Shown in pieces: positions 14,071 through 22,914 of a stretch of 43,939 nucleotides of DNA (the first letter of the stretch is position 1; every line of letters begins with the position of its first letter). The position numbers were made by a program, and so were the translations under genes. The notes under the pieces were generated by a model that did no database searches, was not told where the DNA came from, and worked only from the letters and a program-made list of their open reading frames with translations. This DNA is from Clostridia bacterium (GTDB lineage Bacteria > Bacillota > Clostridia > Christensenellales > Aristaeellaceae): assembly GCA_017473345.1 (NCBI GenBank), contig JAFULL010000049.1, positions 1-43,939 on the forward strand, read 5' to 3'.

Positions 14071-16355
14071 GCCTGCTCGCCGCCTTCCTTAGCTTCGGCC
14101 GGCCTTTCGGGCTCTGCCGGTTCGGCGGCAGCGACGGGTTCGATAGGCTTGAGCTGCTTTTCCTCCACGGCGCTGACGATGGGCGTAGGCGCACTTTCCA
14201 GAGCAGCCACGTGCGCAGCGGCGCTGGGACTGATGGTGGGATATTCGATGCGCTCATGGAACACGCCGTTAAGCACTGTGGCAAATGCATCGCAGATCAG
14301 CGAGATATCGTTGAGGGTAAGGGGAGCATTGCTCATCTGGCCATCCTCAAGTTTGCCGTTGACAAGCTTGGCGATGAAGGCGCGGATGGCGTCGGGCGTG
14401 GGATCGGGCATGCTGCGTACGGCAGCTTCAACGGTATCGGCCAGCATGATGATGGCGCTTTCCTTGGAGGTGGGGCGCTTGCCGTCGTAGCGGAAGTCGG
14501 CAATGTCGACAGCCTGTCCGTTGGCCTGCTTGACCGCCGTGTGGTAGAAGTAGGCAACGGGCGTGTCGCCGTGATGCTCTACGATGATCTTCTGAATTTC
14601 CAGCGGCAGATGATACTGCTGCGCCATGAGCAGTCCATCGCGCGTGTGGGCCGTTACGATGGCGGCGCTCACATAGGGATTGGTGTGCTCGTGGGGATTT
14701 TCGCCCATCTGGTTTTCCTTGAAATACAGGGGGCGCTTCAGCTTGCCGATGTCATGGAAATACGCACCGGCACGGGCCAGAAGGGGATTGCCGTGAACGG
14801 CCTCGGCCGCCGCTTCGGCAAGGTTGGCCACGATGATGCTGTGGTGATAGGTGCCGGACGCTTCAATGAGCAGCTTGCGCAAAAGCGGATGATTGGGATT
14901 GCTCAGCTCCAGCAGCTTGGTAGGCGTTGCCAGATGGAAGATACTTTCCAGCAGCGGATCCAGCGCAATGCACAGCACAGAGGAAAGCAGCGCGCTGCCG
15001 CCGCACCACAAAGACTTGACAAATACGTCTGCCACAGAAGTATTCGTCATAAAACCGATGGTCAGGATGATCAGAATGTTGGTGAACGCGGTCACAATGC
15101 CGCCCAGCAGCACCTGCTGGCGGTAGGGCCTGCGCTTGATGATGTAGATCGCCACAAGGCCGCTGATAAAGGATGTGAACAGAATGTTGACCATGGCCGC
15201 GCCGTAGGTGCTGTCGCCGCCGGCGATCAGCGCGCTTACCAGCACGCACACAGCAAGGTTGCCGGCCACGGCACTGTTGGCGCTGATGAGGCAGGCCAGC
15301 ATCATGGGCGCAAGCAGAGCTGGCGTCAGATAGGTATGTACCAGACGGCCCAGGATGCACAGGCCCAGCGTGACGCACAGAATGATGCTGGTGATGATCA
15401 GACGTCTGGGGTCGGCAAGGGTCTCGCGGTCAAACAGCAAAAGGCCGATCACCAGCACGGCCATGCCCAAAATCACCAGCAGCGCGCCGCCGATGTACAT
15501 CATCACGTCGACGTTGTCGTCATCCAGCAGGCCCAGGCTGGAAAGCATGGCCAGCTGGTTGGCCGTCACGCGTTCACGGGCCAGCACGATGTTCTGGCCC
15601 TGCTTGTACATCACCGGTTCCACAGCGCTGCGGGCCTCGTCGCGCAGCTTTTCGGTGGCAGCCTGATCGATGACCATGTTGGGCTGAACGACCTTGCGCA
15701 GGATGGGCGTGACGATATTCTGCAGCAGGTCGATCTCTGTCTTGTAAGCCACGATCTGCTGAACATACTGGATGGTTTCGTTTACATAGCCTTCACGGAT
15801 GGTAGTGTTCAGGCTGTTTTCAACAGCGGCGGACAGGTTCTCTCGCATGTCGGCCATGGCTGCGTCGGGGGTGGTGAGCAGCGTTCTGAGCTGATAGTCC
15901 GCCAGAGACATGTGGCTGAGCAGCGTGCGCACATAATTGAAGTCCGCTTCGGTAAAGGTGTAGCTGCCGTTATTCTGCCCAAGCAGCTTGCTGCCGTACT
16001 GCTGCACGGCGCTCACCTGCGTAAGCACGGTGCCAAGCTCCTGCATCACCTTGTTGGCGACGTCTTCCTTAAAAACATAGGTAGGCTCGACGGCCTTGGC
16101 CGCTTCTTCGCGCTGGCGTGCCGTGCTTACCTCGTCTACAACATCCTTGCTGGCCGTGATGGTGGTGTGGGAAATATCGCCCACCTTCAGGTCATAGCGC
16201 TGCGGTGTGATAGCCAGCAGAAACATGCAGCACAGCAAAAACGTGCAGCCAAGCAGCACATATACGCAGTGCGCCGTGTTGGAGCGAAGCGCCTGCATCA
16301 GCTTTTCAATGCTGAACTGATTCTTTTTTCGAATGGAATGCTTAACGGGCCTCAT
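14067..16355 (-). CDS. pgpH: 7TM-HD family c-di-AMP phosphodiesterase, PgpH-like
   Basis: 762 aa. Order: one N-terminal transmembrane helix (~20-40), a large extracellular 7TMR-HDED domain (~45-270), seven membrane helices (~270-470), then a cytoplasmic HD domain with HHSIIVANLAEAAAEAV, His534-Asp535 in YFHDIGKLKRP and HTRDG. PgpH in Listeria and Bacillus hydrolyses c-di-AMP. The C-terminal tail is rich in Ala/Glu/Pro. ATG at 16355 lies behind GAGAGGTGGAGG and overlaps the end of phoH by 14 nt; a start at 16391 would overlap phoH further. Translationally coupled to the YbeY-Cdd gene. Confidence 0.93.
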   Translation of the reverse strand: MRPVKHSIRKKNQFSIEKLMQALRSNTAHCVYVLLGCTFLLCCMFLLAITPQRYDLKVGDISHTTITASKDVVDEVSTARQREEAAKAVEPTYVFKEDVANKVMQELGTVLTQVSAVQQYGSKLLGQNNGSYTFTEADFNYVRTLLSHMSLADYQLRTLLTTPDAAMADMRENLSAAVENSLNTTIREGYVNETIQYVQQIVAYKTEIDLLQNIVTPILRKVVQPNMVIDQAATEKLRDEARSAVEPVMYKQGQNIVLARERVTANQLAMLSSLGLLDDDNVDVMMYIGGALLVILGMAVLVIGLLLFDRETLADPRRLIITSIILCVTLGLCILGRLVHTYLTPALLAPMMLACLISANSAVAGNLAVCVLVSALIAGGDSTYGAAMVNILFTSFISGLVAIYIIKRRPYRQQVLLGGIVTAFTNILIILTIGFMTNTSVADVFVKSLWCGGSALLSSVLCIALDPLLESIFHLATPTKLLELSNPNHPLLRKLLIEASGTYHHSIIVANLAEAAAEAVHGNPLLARAGAYFHDIGKLKRPLYFKENQMGENPHEHTNPYVSAAIVTAHTRDGLLMAQQYHLPLEIQKIIVEHHGDTPVAYFYHTAVKQANGQAVDIADFRYDGKRPTSKESAIIMLADTVEAAVRSMPDPTPDAIRAFIAKLVNGKLEDGQMSNAPLTLNDISLICDAFATVLNGVFHERIEYPTISPSAAAHVAALESAPTPIVSAVEEKQLKPIEPVAAAEPAEPERPAEAKEGGEQA

Positions 16356-17331
16356 TTCCTCCACCTCTCCGGGCTCTTTCGTAAGCCTCATATGCTTTTA
16401 CAACGGTCTGCACCAGGTCGTGACGCACAACATCAGACTGGCCCAGCTTGACAATGGCAATTTCGGGAACGTCCTGAAGTACGTCCAGCGCCTGCACCAG
16501 ACCGCTCTGCTTACCGATGGGAAGGTCGGTCTGCGTTACGTCGCCGGTAACGACCACACGGCTGCCTGCGCCAAAACGGGTAAGGAACATTTTCATCTGT
16601 TCAGGCGTGGTATTCTGTGCTTCGTCAAGAATGATAAAGCTGTCAGACAGGGTACGGCCGCGCATGTAGGCCAGCGGGGCTACCTCCAGAACGCCGCGTT
16701 CCACAAGGCGCTGGTAGCTTTCTGCGCCCATCATTTCATACAGTGCGTCGAACAGCGGACGCAGATAGGGGTCGACCTTCTGGCTGAGGTCGCCGGGCAG
16801 GAAACCCAGCTTTTCGCCGGCTTCCACAGCGGGACGCGTGAGGACAATGCGTTCAATTTCCTTGTTGCGAAGGGCGACCACCGCCAGCGCCATGGCCAGA
16901 TAGGTCTTGCCGGTGCCGGCAGGGCCTACGGCAAAGGTAAGCTCATGCTCGCGGATGGCCTTGACATATTCGTACTGGCCGAGGGTTTTGCAGCGCACGG
17001 GGCGGCCCTTGTGGGTGATGGCGACAACTTCAAAGGCAATATCATCCAGCTGATCCAGCTGGCCGGTGCGTACAAGGCTGAGGGCGTAGCGCAGCGTGGT
17101 GCGGTCGATCTGCGCATGGCGCTGATGCAAATCCATCAGCTTTTCCACCACAGCGGCGGCCATCAGGGCATTTTCTTCACTGCCGTCGATCAGCAGCTCC
17201 GAGCCGCGCACGGTAAGCTCCACGTCCAGCTCGGTTTCGATCATGGGAAGGTTGCGCCCATTGGCGCCAAAAAGAGAAAGATATGCGTCCATACTGGTAA
17301 GTTCAACGCGTACAGCAGGGTTCACAGACAA
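16342..17331 (-). CDS. phoH: PhoH family ATPase/ribonuclease-like protein
   Basis: About 329 aa. Seen: an N-terminal KH-like region (YLSLFGANGRNLPMIETELD), then the PhoH ATPase with P-loop GPAGTGKTYLA, RPAVEAGEKLGFLPGDL, FIILDEAQNTTPEQMKMFLTR (Walker B) and VVTGDVTQTDLP. The role in RNA metabolism is inferred from family and operon. Start: no ATG is well placed; TTG at 17331 lies 9 nt after GATCGGAGG and is preferred; GTG at 17325 and TTG at 17364 are alternatives. It is the third gene of the conserved yqfC-era operon. Confidence 0.93.
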   Translation of the reverse strand: MSVNPAVRVELTSMDAYLSLFGANGRNLPMIETELDVELTVRGSELLIDGSEENALMAAAVVEKLMDLHQRHAQIDRTTLRYALSLVRTGQLDQLDDIAFEVVAITHKGRPVRCKTLGQYEYVKAIREHELTFAVGPAGTGKTYLAMALAVVALRNKEIERIVLTRPAVEAGEKLGFLPGDLSQKVDPYLRPLFDALYEMMGAESYQRLVERGVLEVAPLAYMRGRTLSDSFIILDEAQNTTPEQMKMFLTRFGAGSRVVVTGDVTQTDLPIGKQSGLVQALDVLQDVPEIAIVKLGQSDVVRHDLVQTVVKAYEAYERARRGGGNEAR

Positions 17332-17347
17332 AGGGGCATGCCTCCGA

Positions 17348-18505
17348 TCACGGCGTTTGTACAACGCCGATATCCATCAGCCATTCACCGGTGGCGGTTG
17401 CGGCCAATGATTCACCTTCTATCATACAATAATCTACCCATTTGTCAATGATCTCATAGCCAAACAGCCGTAATTTCAAGCGTTTCAGCGCGGCTTCACC
17501 GGCTTCCTGACGGACTGTTTCCATCTCGCGGGAGGTGTACTGCATGCTGACCTCGCGCTGTGTGATGCGCTGCAGAATAACTGGGAAAAAGCTGCCGACG
17601 ACAGGCATTTCTTCCATATAGGTATTGTAGGCAAGATAGTCGGCGTTTTGAACAGGCTGCTGCCACATGGGCGTCGAGAGCCGGGTGAAGACGGTTTGAC
17701 GGCCGGTTTCTTTGCTTTCGATCTCATACAGAGGCATCTGCACGGTGCACGACTGCCAGCAGCGCGCATTCACGACACCTTCTGCGGCAACGTCAACCGT
17801 CGCTCCGTCAAAGGAACGTTCGATCCCGCGAATCAGTGTCTGACCTTTCCGAACGACGTCGCCGGGTTTGACGGCAGCGGTTCCTGCGTAGACCTGAATG
17901 GATTCAACGATACCGCCGCGTGCTGCCACAATATCACACGGAATATCGGACGGCAGAACAGGCATGGACACGCCGGGAGTGACATCTACCATCAGTGTAA
18001 CGCCTGAAACATAGGCGTGAAACCACGCGATTTTGGGATAACGATGAGTGAGCAGCTGCTCCAGCGCTTCAGCATCAATGGAATTGCGGGCACGCCCCGC
18101 CGAATAGCCGCTTTCTTCCAAAAATGCTGAGATATCCGCCTGATAGCTGCCTGCTCCGTGAATCTCCACGCGCCACACAAAACCGGACAGGATCATTACG
18201 GCCACAAGCGTCAGCACAACACCAGCCGGAATGCCCGGGCGCTGCCTGAGCCACTTAAGCCGTGCCGACCATCTCAGCGGAACGCTCTGATGAATCCGCC
18301 AGCCTTTTTCCTGCGCAAGCGTGCAAATGGAAGGCAGATCGCACGAAAAGCATTCGCACACAAGCGTGCGGCTGTCCGCGCGGCGGATGCTTACAAGCGG
18401 AATGCTGTTTTTGCTGAGCAGATTAATAAAACGTTCCAGATTCAAACCCGTGACGCAGAAGCGGTGGATAAACCATCCAAGGCGTACCGGCTTCAAAGGC
18501 CTCAT
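17348..18505 (-). CDS. yqfD: Sporulation protein YqfD
   Basis: 385 aa. Seen: a cytosolic N-terminal domain (GLNLERFINLLSKNSIPLVS), one central membrane helix (~95-115, AGVVLTLVAVMILSGFVWRV), then VEIHGAG and a long extracytoplasmic domain with GDVVRKGQTLIRG, standard for YqfD. In Bacillus this gene is expressed in the mother cell and needed for efficient sporulation, with yqfC. The ATG overlaps the yqfC stop by 4 nt. The stop lies 16 nt before the proposed phoH start. Confidence 0.92.
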   Translation of the reverse strand: MRPLKPVRLGWFIHRFCVTGLNLERFINLLSKNSIPLVSIRRADSRTLVCECFSCDLPSICTLAQEKGWRIHQSVPLRWSARLKWLRQRPGIPAGVVLTLVAVMILSGFVWRVEIHGAGSYQADISAFLEESGYSAGRARNSIDAEALEQLLTHRYPKIAWFHAYVSGVTLMVDVTPGVSMPVLPSDIPCDIVAARGGIVESIQVYAGTAAVKPGDVVRKGQTLIRGIERSFDGATVDVAAEGVVNARCWQSCTVQMPLYEIESKETGRQTVFTRLSTPMWQQPVQNADYLAYNTYMEEMPVVGSFFPVILQRITQREVSMQYTSREMETVRQEAGEAALKRLKLRLFGYEIIDKWVDYCMIEGESLAATATGEWLMDIGVVQTP

Positions 18506-18762
18506 CCTTTCGGACGGTAGGACAGCTTTTCAATCCTGCCGAAAACCACCAGACCGTCTCTGTCGTAACGCGAGAGCGAAAGCTTTTCGCCGGTGATGAC
18601 GAGGTGTCCGCAAAGGGTTTTGAGAATGATCTCCTGTTCTGTGCAGGCGTAAATGCCCTGATGCTGCTCCACGATCAGCTTTTCATCGCCCAGAAGCACA
18701 GAACGCGGCCACCCGAACACCAGCTCCTGCGGGATATCCGCCTGCCTGAGCCTGTCGAGCAT
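18502..18762 (-). CDS. yqfC: Sporulation protein YqfC (YabP-like)
   Basis: 86 aa of the YabP/YqfC family. Seen: LVFGWPRSVLLGDEKLIVEQ, then TEQEIILKTLCGHLVITGEK and VVFGRIEKLSY, the family pattern. First gene of the operon running to era. The ATG is 7 nt behind GGGGAGG, but that ribosome site lies in the 3' arm of a terminator-like hairpin with a T7 run ending at the ATG (see separate entry). Only 59 nt separate it from the upstream pdxK-like gene. Confidence 0.9.
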   Translation of the reverse strand: MLDRLRQADIPQELVFGWPRSVLLGDEKLIVEQHQGIYACTEQEIILKTLCGHLVITGEKLSLSRYDRDGLVVFGRIEKLSYRPKG

Positions 18763-18795
18763 AAAAAAACCTCCCCAAACACAGTTTTGGAGAGG
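18763..18795 (-). promoter_or_regulatory. Terminator-like hairpin holding the yqfC ribosome-binding site
   Basis: On the minus strand CCTCTCCAAAAC (18795-18784), loop TGT, GTTTGGGGAGG (18780-18770), then T7 (18769-18763) directly before the ATG. As a terminator it would end the pdxK-like transcript; in a read-through transcript it would hide GGGGAGG in the stem. The sequence is clear; the dual role is inference. Confidence 0.7.
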
Positions 18796-18821
18796 ATATG
18801 CGGCATATTTGCCAAAATGAA

Positions 18822-19667
18822 CTATTTTTGCATGAGCCGTTCCCAGTAGGCGGGGAGCACTTTTTCAAACTGCACGCCATAGCGCAGTGGTTCGCCGCTG
18901 GCGAGCGTTTCGCGAATGCCGGCATGGGTAAAGTCCAGCGCAGTGTTTACAGCTGTTTCCAGCGGCTGATTATTCATCAGCGCACCCAGCAGGAAGGATG
19001 CAAACACGTCTCCGGTACCATGAAACACGCGGTCGATGCGTTCGCGGAAGAGGTAAACAGGCTGAGCCATCCCCTGCGAATAAACAGCCACGCCGGTCTG
19101 GCCGGGGCGGAAACTGACGTCTGTGATGACCACGTTTTGCGGCCCCAGCTGCGCCAGCCTGCAGCAGTAGTCCGAAATACAGGCTTCATCCGCCTCTTCG
19201 CCGGGATAAGGCTCGCCCAGAAGGAAGGCGGCTTCGGTCTTGTTGGGTACGATGGTACGCGCACGGCTGACCAGCCTGCGCATCTGCCGCGGCATGCTTT
19301 CATCCATCAGCGAATACATGCGCCCGTGATCGCCGAAGGCAGGGTCGACAAAGATGTGCGTCTGCGCATCACAGAGCAGGTCCATCATGCGCAGCACTTC
19401 ATCCGCCTGTGCGCCGTTGGCCAGATAACCGGAATAAAAAGTATCGTAATGCAGCCCCAGCGTGCTTAAATGCTGCGCGATAGGGTGCAGCTGGTCGCTG
19501 AGATCCATATGGGTATAGCCGGTGAATTCGCCCGTGTGCGTGCTTAAAAGAGCAGTGGGCACCACAGCGGTATTGAGCCCTGCTGCCGAAAGCACCGGAA
19601 GAGCCACCGTCAGGGAGCAGCGCCCCACGCAGGAGATGTCGTGAACTGCGATTGCGCGTTTTTGCAT
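18822..19667 (-). CDS. Pyridoxal/pyridoxamine kinase family (PdxK/PdxY, ribokinase fold)
   Basis: 281 aa. Seen: AIAVHDISCVGRCSLTVALP at the N-terminus, TALLSTHTGEF, YSGYLANGAQ, DPAFGDHG, TIVPNKTEAAFLLG and the ribokinase-type catalytic region with GTGDVFASFLLGAL near ~215. Members phosphorylate pyridoxal or pyridoxamine in vitamin B6 salvage. The ATG at 19667 follows AAAGGCGG; a TTG one codon earlier is possible. It is divergent from the ACT-domain gene, and a possible TTGACT -35 lies at 19717-19712. The terminator-like hairpin before yqfC marks its end. Confidence 0.9.
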   Translation of the reverse strand: MQKRAIAVHDISCVGRCSLTVALPVLSAAGLNTAVVPTALLSTHTGEFTGYTHMDLSDQLHPIAQHLSTLGLHYDTFYSGYLANGAQADEVLRMMDLLCDAQTHIFVDPAFGDHGRMYSLMDESMPRQMRRLVSRARTIVPNKTEAAFLLGEPYPGEEADEACISDYCCRLAQLGPQNVVITDVSFRPGQTGVAVYSQGMAQPVYLFRERIDRVFHGTGDVFASFLLGALMNNQPLETAVNTALDFTHAGIRETLASGEPLRYGVQFEKVLPAYWERLMQK

Positions 19668-19734
19668 CAACAGGCCGCCTTTCTGAAGAATACCTTACAA
19701 TGATACACAAAAGTCAAAAAAATGCAAGCCAGCC

Positions 19735-19763
19735 TTGACAATTTGCAGCCCGCGCGGTAAAGT
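19735..19763 (+). promoter_or_regulatory. Sigma-A-like promoter of the ACT-domain/UPF0210 pair
   Basis: TTGACA (19735-19740), 17-bp spacer, TAAAGT (19758-19763), 31 nt before the ACT gene. Confidence 0.65.
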
Positions 19764-19794
19764 AACACCATTCTCGTATAAGGAGGAGAAACCT

Positions 19795-20067
19795 ATGCAA
19801 AAGGCTCTGGTTTCTGTAACCGGCAAGGATAAGCCGGGTATCATCGCCAAGGTAAGTACTGCGCTTTTTGAAATGAATATCAATGTTCTGGAAATTTCCC
19901 AGACCATTCTGGACGGTTATTTTACCATGCTGATGATCGTGGATATGACTGACGCAAGCGTTGCGTTCAGCACCGTTTCTGAAAAGCTCAGCGTTGTGGG
20001 CGAGGAGCTGGGCGAGGTCATCAATATTCAGCGCGCCGACATCTTCGACGCCATGCACCGCATCTGA
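19795..20067 (+). CDS. ACT-domain protein (UPF0237/GcvR-like)
   Basis: 90 aa consisting of a single ACT domain: ALVSVTGKDKPGIIAKVSTA, then INVLEISQTILDGYFTMLMI. ACT domains bind amino acids or similar ligands. The gene is conserved next to the UPF0210 gene in many Firmicutes, and the ligand is unknown. Strong AAGGAGGAG site 6 nt before the ATG. The stop is 15 nt before the UPF0210 start, indicating an operon. Confidence 0.92.
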   Translation: MQKALVSVTGKDKPGIIAKVSTALFEMNINVLEISQTILDGYFTMLMIVDMTDASVAFSTVSEKLSVVGEELGEVINIQRADIFDAMHRI

Positions 20068-20082
20068 CGGGAGGCTGATGAC

Positions 20083-21429
20083 ATGATCGAGGTCAATGAG
20101 ATTCTGCAGACGATGCAGATGATCCATGAACAGCACTTTGACATCCGCACCATCACGATGGGTATCAGCCTGCTCAGCTGCAAGCGCAATACCGACCGTG
20201 AAACGGCGGAGGCAGTGTATGAAAAGGTGACGCGCCTGGCCAAAAATCTGGTCAGGGTGGGCAACGAGCTGGAAAGCGAACTGGGCGTGCCAATCGTCAA
20301 TAAGCGCATCAGCGTAACGCCTGTGAGCATGATCAGCGGCGACGATCCCATGCAGATCGCCGTGGCGCTGGACAAGGCTGCACAGGAGGTCGGCGTAAAC
20401 TTCATTGGCGGCTTCGGCGCACTGATGCACAAGGGCGCGACCCGCGCCGAAGAGATCCTGCTGGAAGCCATGCCTGAGGTGTTTGCCAAAACCGAGCGTC
20501 TGTGCGGCAGTGTGAACGTGGGCTCCACCCGCAGCGGCATCAATATGGATGCCGTGCGCAAGATGGGCCATGTGATCAAAAAGACGGCGGAACTCACCGC
20601 CGATACCGATGCTTTCGGCTGCGCCAAGATCGTGGTGTTCTGCAACGCCGTAGAGGACAACCCCTTCATGGCCGGCGCCTTCCACGGCGTGGGCGAACCG
20701 GAATGCGTGGTGAACGTGGGCGTCAGCGGCCCCGGCGTGGTGCAGCGCGCTCTGGCGGAGGTGCATGGTCAGCCCTTTGACGTGCTGGCGGAAACCATCA
20801 AGCGCACTGCCTTCAAAATCACCCGCGTGGGCGAGCTGGTGGCGCAGGAAGCCGCCAAGCGCCTGGGCGTGCCCTATGGCATTGTTGATTTGTCCCTTGC
20901 TCCTACTCCGGCGCGCGGCGACAGCGTGGCCTACGTGCTCAGCGAAATGGGCCTTGAAATGGCGGGCGCGCCCGGCACGACCGCTGCGCTGGCCATGCTC
21001 AACGATATGGTCAAAAAGGGCGGCGTGATGGCGTCCAGCCACGTGGGCGGCCTGAGCGGCGCGTTCATTCCCGTCAGCGAGGATATCGGCATGATCGAAG
21101 CGGCTGCCGCCAAGTGCCTCAGCCTTGAAAAGATGGAGGCCATGACCTGCGTTTGCTCCGTGGGCCTTGACATGATCGCCATTCCCGGCGACACCAGTGC
21201 CAACACCATTGCTGGCATTATCGCGGATGAAGCGGCCATCGGCATGGTCAACAACAAGACCACCGCTGTGCGTGTGATCCCTGCCCCCGGCAAAAAGGCC
21301 GGCGACACCGTCAACTTTGGCGGCCTGTTTGGCTATGCGCCCATCATGAACGTCAACAATTATAAAAACGACGAGTTCATCGAGCGCGGCGGCCGCATCC
21401 CGGCACCGCTGCATAGCTTGAGGAACTGA
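20083..21429 (+). CDS. UPF0210/DUF711 family protein
   Basis: 448 aa of the conserved PFL/DUF711 family, unrelated by function to glycyl radical enzymes. Seen: [82 protein letters not shown] and [12 protein letters not shown]. Full length for the family. The biochemical role is not established; the constant pairing with the ACT gene suggests the two act together. Strongly terminated at 21432. Confidence 0.92.
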   Translation: MIEVNEILQTMQMIHEQHFDIRTITMGISLLSCKRNTDRETAEAVYEKVTRLAKNLVRVGNELESELGVPIVNKRISVTPVSMISGDDPMQIAVALDKAAQEVGVNFIGGFGALMHKGATRAEEILLEAMPEVFAKTERLCGSVNVGSTRSGINMDAVRKMGHVIKKTAELTADTDAFGCAKIVVFCNAVEDNPFMAGAFHGVGEPECVVNVGVSGPGVVQRALAEVHGQPFDVLAETIKRTAFKITRVGELVAQEAAKRLGVPYGIVDLSLAPTPARGDSVAYVLSEMGLEMAGAPGTTAALAMLNDMVKKGGVMASSHVGGLSGAFIPVSEDIGMIEAAAAKCLSLEKMEAMTCVCSVGLDMIAIPGDTSANTIAGIIADEAAIGMVNNKTTAVRVIPAPGKKAGDTVNFGGLFGYAPIMNVNNYKNDEFIERGGRIPAPLHSLRN

Positions 21430-21431
21430 AA

Positions 21432-21472
21432 ACAACAGGCACAGCAGTTTGATTTGCTGTGCCTGTTGTTGT
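21432..21472 (+). terminator. Rho-independent terminator
   Basis: ACAACAGGCACAGCA (21432-21446) pairs perfectly with TGCTGTGCCTGTTGT (21455-21469), 15-bp stem, immediately behind the UPF0210 stop. Confidence 0.85.
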
Positions 21473-21512
21473 ATGGCATAAAGATTTTACATAAAACCAA
21501 GGGGTATGAAAG

Positions 21513-21911
21513 ATGAACTGTATTTTTTGTCAAATTGCAGCCGGAGAACTCTCCTGCCTGAAAGTATACGAAGATGAGCATACGATGGTTTTTATGGATG
21601 TTGCCGGAGATGTTGACGGACACATGCTTGCAATTCCGAAAAAACATGTTAAATGTATTCTTGATTGTGATACGGAGACACTCAATCAGCTGATGTCGAC
21701 GGTCAAAAAAGTGGCAAAGCATTGCGTGGAACATTGCGGATACGAAGGTGTCAATCTGCTGAACGCGAGCGATGAGAGTGCAGGGCAGTCTGTTCTGCAT
21801 TTTCACATCCATATCATTCCCAGAAAAAGCAACGATGGCATTGATGCGTGGCCTCACTTTAGCGGGGCGACCATCCCAAATGAGGAAGCCTTCCAAAAGC
21901 TTTGTTTTTGA
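21513..21911 (+). CDS. HIT (histidine triad) family protein
   Basis: 132 aa. Seen: CIFCQIAAGEL with the CxxC metal-type pair of many HIT proteins, YEDEHTMVFMDVAGDVDGH, LAIPKKHV, and the catalytic triad HFHIHIIPR at ~106-114. HIT proteins hydrolyse nucleoside phosphoramidates or dinucleotides. The gene stands alone between two terminators and is visibly more AT-rich in its third codon positions than its neighbours, a possible sign of separate origin. Likely site AAGGGG before the ATG. Confidence 0.93.
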   Translation: MNCIFCQIAAGELSCLKVYEDEHTMVFMDVAGDVDGHMLAIPKKHVKCILDCDTETLNQLMSTVKKVAKHCVEHCGYEGVNLLNASDESAGQSVLHFHIHIIPRKSNDGIDAWPHFSGATIPNEEAFQKLCF

Positions 21912-21925
21912 CACATTTTTTAAAA

Positions 21926-21961
21926 CAAAGCGCCAAACCGCATTTGCGATTTGGCGCTTTG
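21926..21961. terminator. Bidirectional terminator between HIT and DegV genes
   Basis: CAAAGCGCCAAA (21926-21937) pairs with TTTGGCGCTTTG (21950-21961), separating two converging genes. Confidence 0.85.
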
Positions 21962-21977
21962 CTTATGATTATGCGAT

Positions 21978-22865
21978 TCAGTCCACGCGCTTGTCGCCCT
22001 GGAAGAACAGGGCAACGGTGCCGGGGCCGGTATGGCTGCCGATGGTGGTGCCAACGCTGTTGATAACCACCTTGCCGTCAAGGTTGGGGAAACGTTCTTC
22101 AACCAGTTTGGCAACAGCCTGGGCATCCTCCAGACAGGCAGAGTGGGACATAAAGCACTTGCCGCTGTAGTTGAGGCCGTCTTTGACATGTTTTTCCATG
22201 CTTGCGACGATCTCGCGGATAGCTTTGGACTTGCCGCGCAGCTTCTGACGGGGAATGAGTCGGCCTTCGTTATCCATATTGAGCAGGGGGCAGATGTGCA
22301 GCATGGTGCCAAACCAGCCGCTGGCCTTCGAGATGCGGCCGCCCTTGACGTAGAAGGTCAGGTCGGTGGAGAAGAACCAGGCGTGGAACTCCAGTTTGTG
22401 CTCTTCCACCCAGGCATACAGGGTTTCCAGATCCATGCCTTCGTCGCGAAGGTCAGCCAGCTTGTCCACCAGCAGACCGAAGCCGGAAGAAGCGTTCAAA
22501 GAGTCCACAATGTAGATCTTGCGGTCGGGATACTTTTCCACCAGCTCGGTGCGGGCAATGCGGGCGGAATTGAAGGAGCCGGAAATGCCGCTGGACAGGG
22601 AAACATGCAGGATATCCTTGCCTTCCTTGAGGAACTGCTCAAAATACTCGGCATATTCCTCGGCATTCACCTGAGAGGTGCGGGTTTCGGCACCGTCCAC
22701 CATTGCCTGATAGAACTTGTCAAAAGGAACAGACTTGCCCAGATCGTCTGCATAGTTTTTACCGTCCAGCATGTAGTGGAAGCAAATGTAATGGATGTTG
22801 CGATCGAGGAAATGCTGTTCACTCAAATCGGCGGTGGAGCAGCAGCTCAGTACATAATTGGCCAT
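21978..22865 (-). CDS. DegV family fatty-acid-binding protein
   Basis: 295 aa. Seen: N-terminal YVLSCCSTADLSEQHF, TRTSQVNAEEYAEYFEQFL, ILHVSLSSGISGSFNSARIA, IYIVDSLNASSGFGLLV, FYVKGGRISKASG and a C-terminal GTTIGSHTGPGTVALFFQG, all DegV hallmarks. DegV (FakB-type) proteins bind a fatty acid and some present it to the kinase FakA; no fakA is nearby. Length is typical. The ribosome site before the ATG is weak (GAAAGCGAG). Confidence 0.95.
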   Translation of the reverse strand: MANYVLSCCSTADLSEQHFLDRNIHYICFHYMLDGKNYADDLGKSVPFDKFYQAMVDGAETRTSQVNAEEYAEYFEQFLKEGKDILHVSLSSGISGSFNSARIARTELVEKYPDRKIYIVDSLNASSGFGLLVDKLADLRDEGMDLETLYAWVEEHKLEFHAWFFSTDLTFYVKGGRISKASGWFGTMLHICPLLNMDNEGRLIPRQKLRGKSKAIREIVASMEKHVKDGLNYSGKCFMSHSACLEDAQAVAKLVEERFPNLDGKVVINSVGTTIGSHTGPGTVALFFQGDKRVD

Positions 22866-22914
22866 GGGTATTCACTCGCTTTCTTTCATATTGCAGTAAG
22901 TGAAGTCTAATCGT

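Noticed and set aside
14007-16451. 814-codon open frame on the plus strand opposite pgpH
   Set aside because: Antisense shadow: runs across the pgpH gene and its junctions, His/Gln/Asp-rich product without domains; pgpH on the other strand has all family motifs.
19714-21435. 573-codon open frame opposite the ACT-domain and UPF0210 genes
   Set aside because: Antisense shadow of two recognisable genes; no start signal and no similarity.
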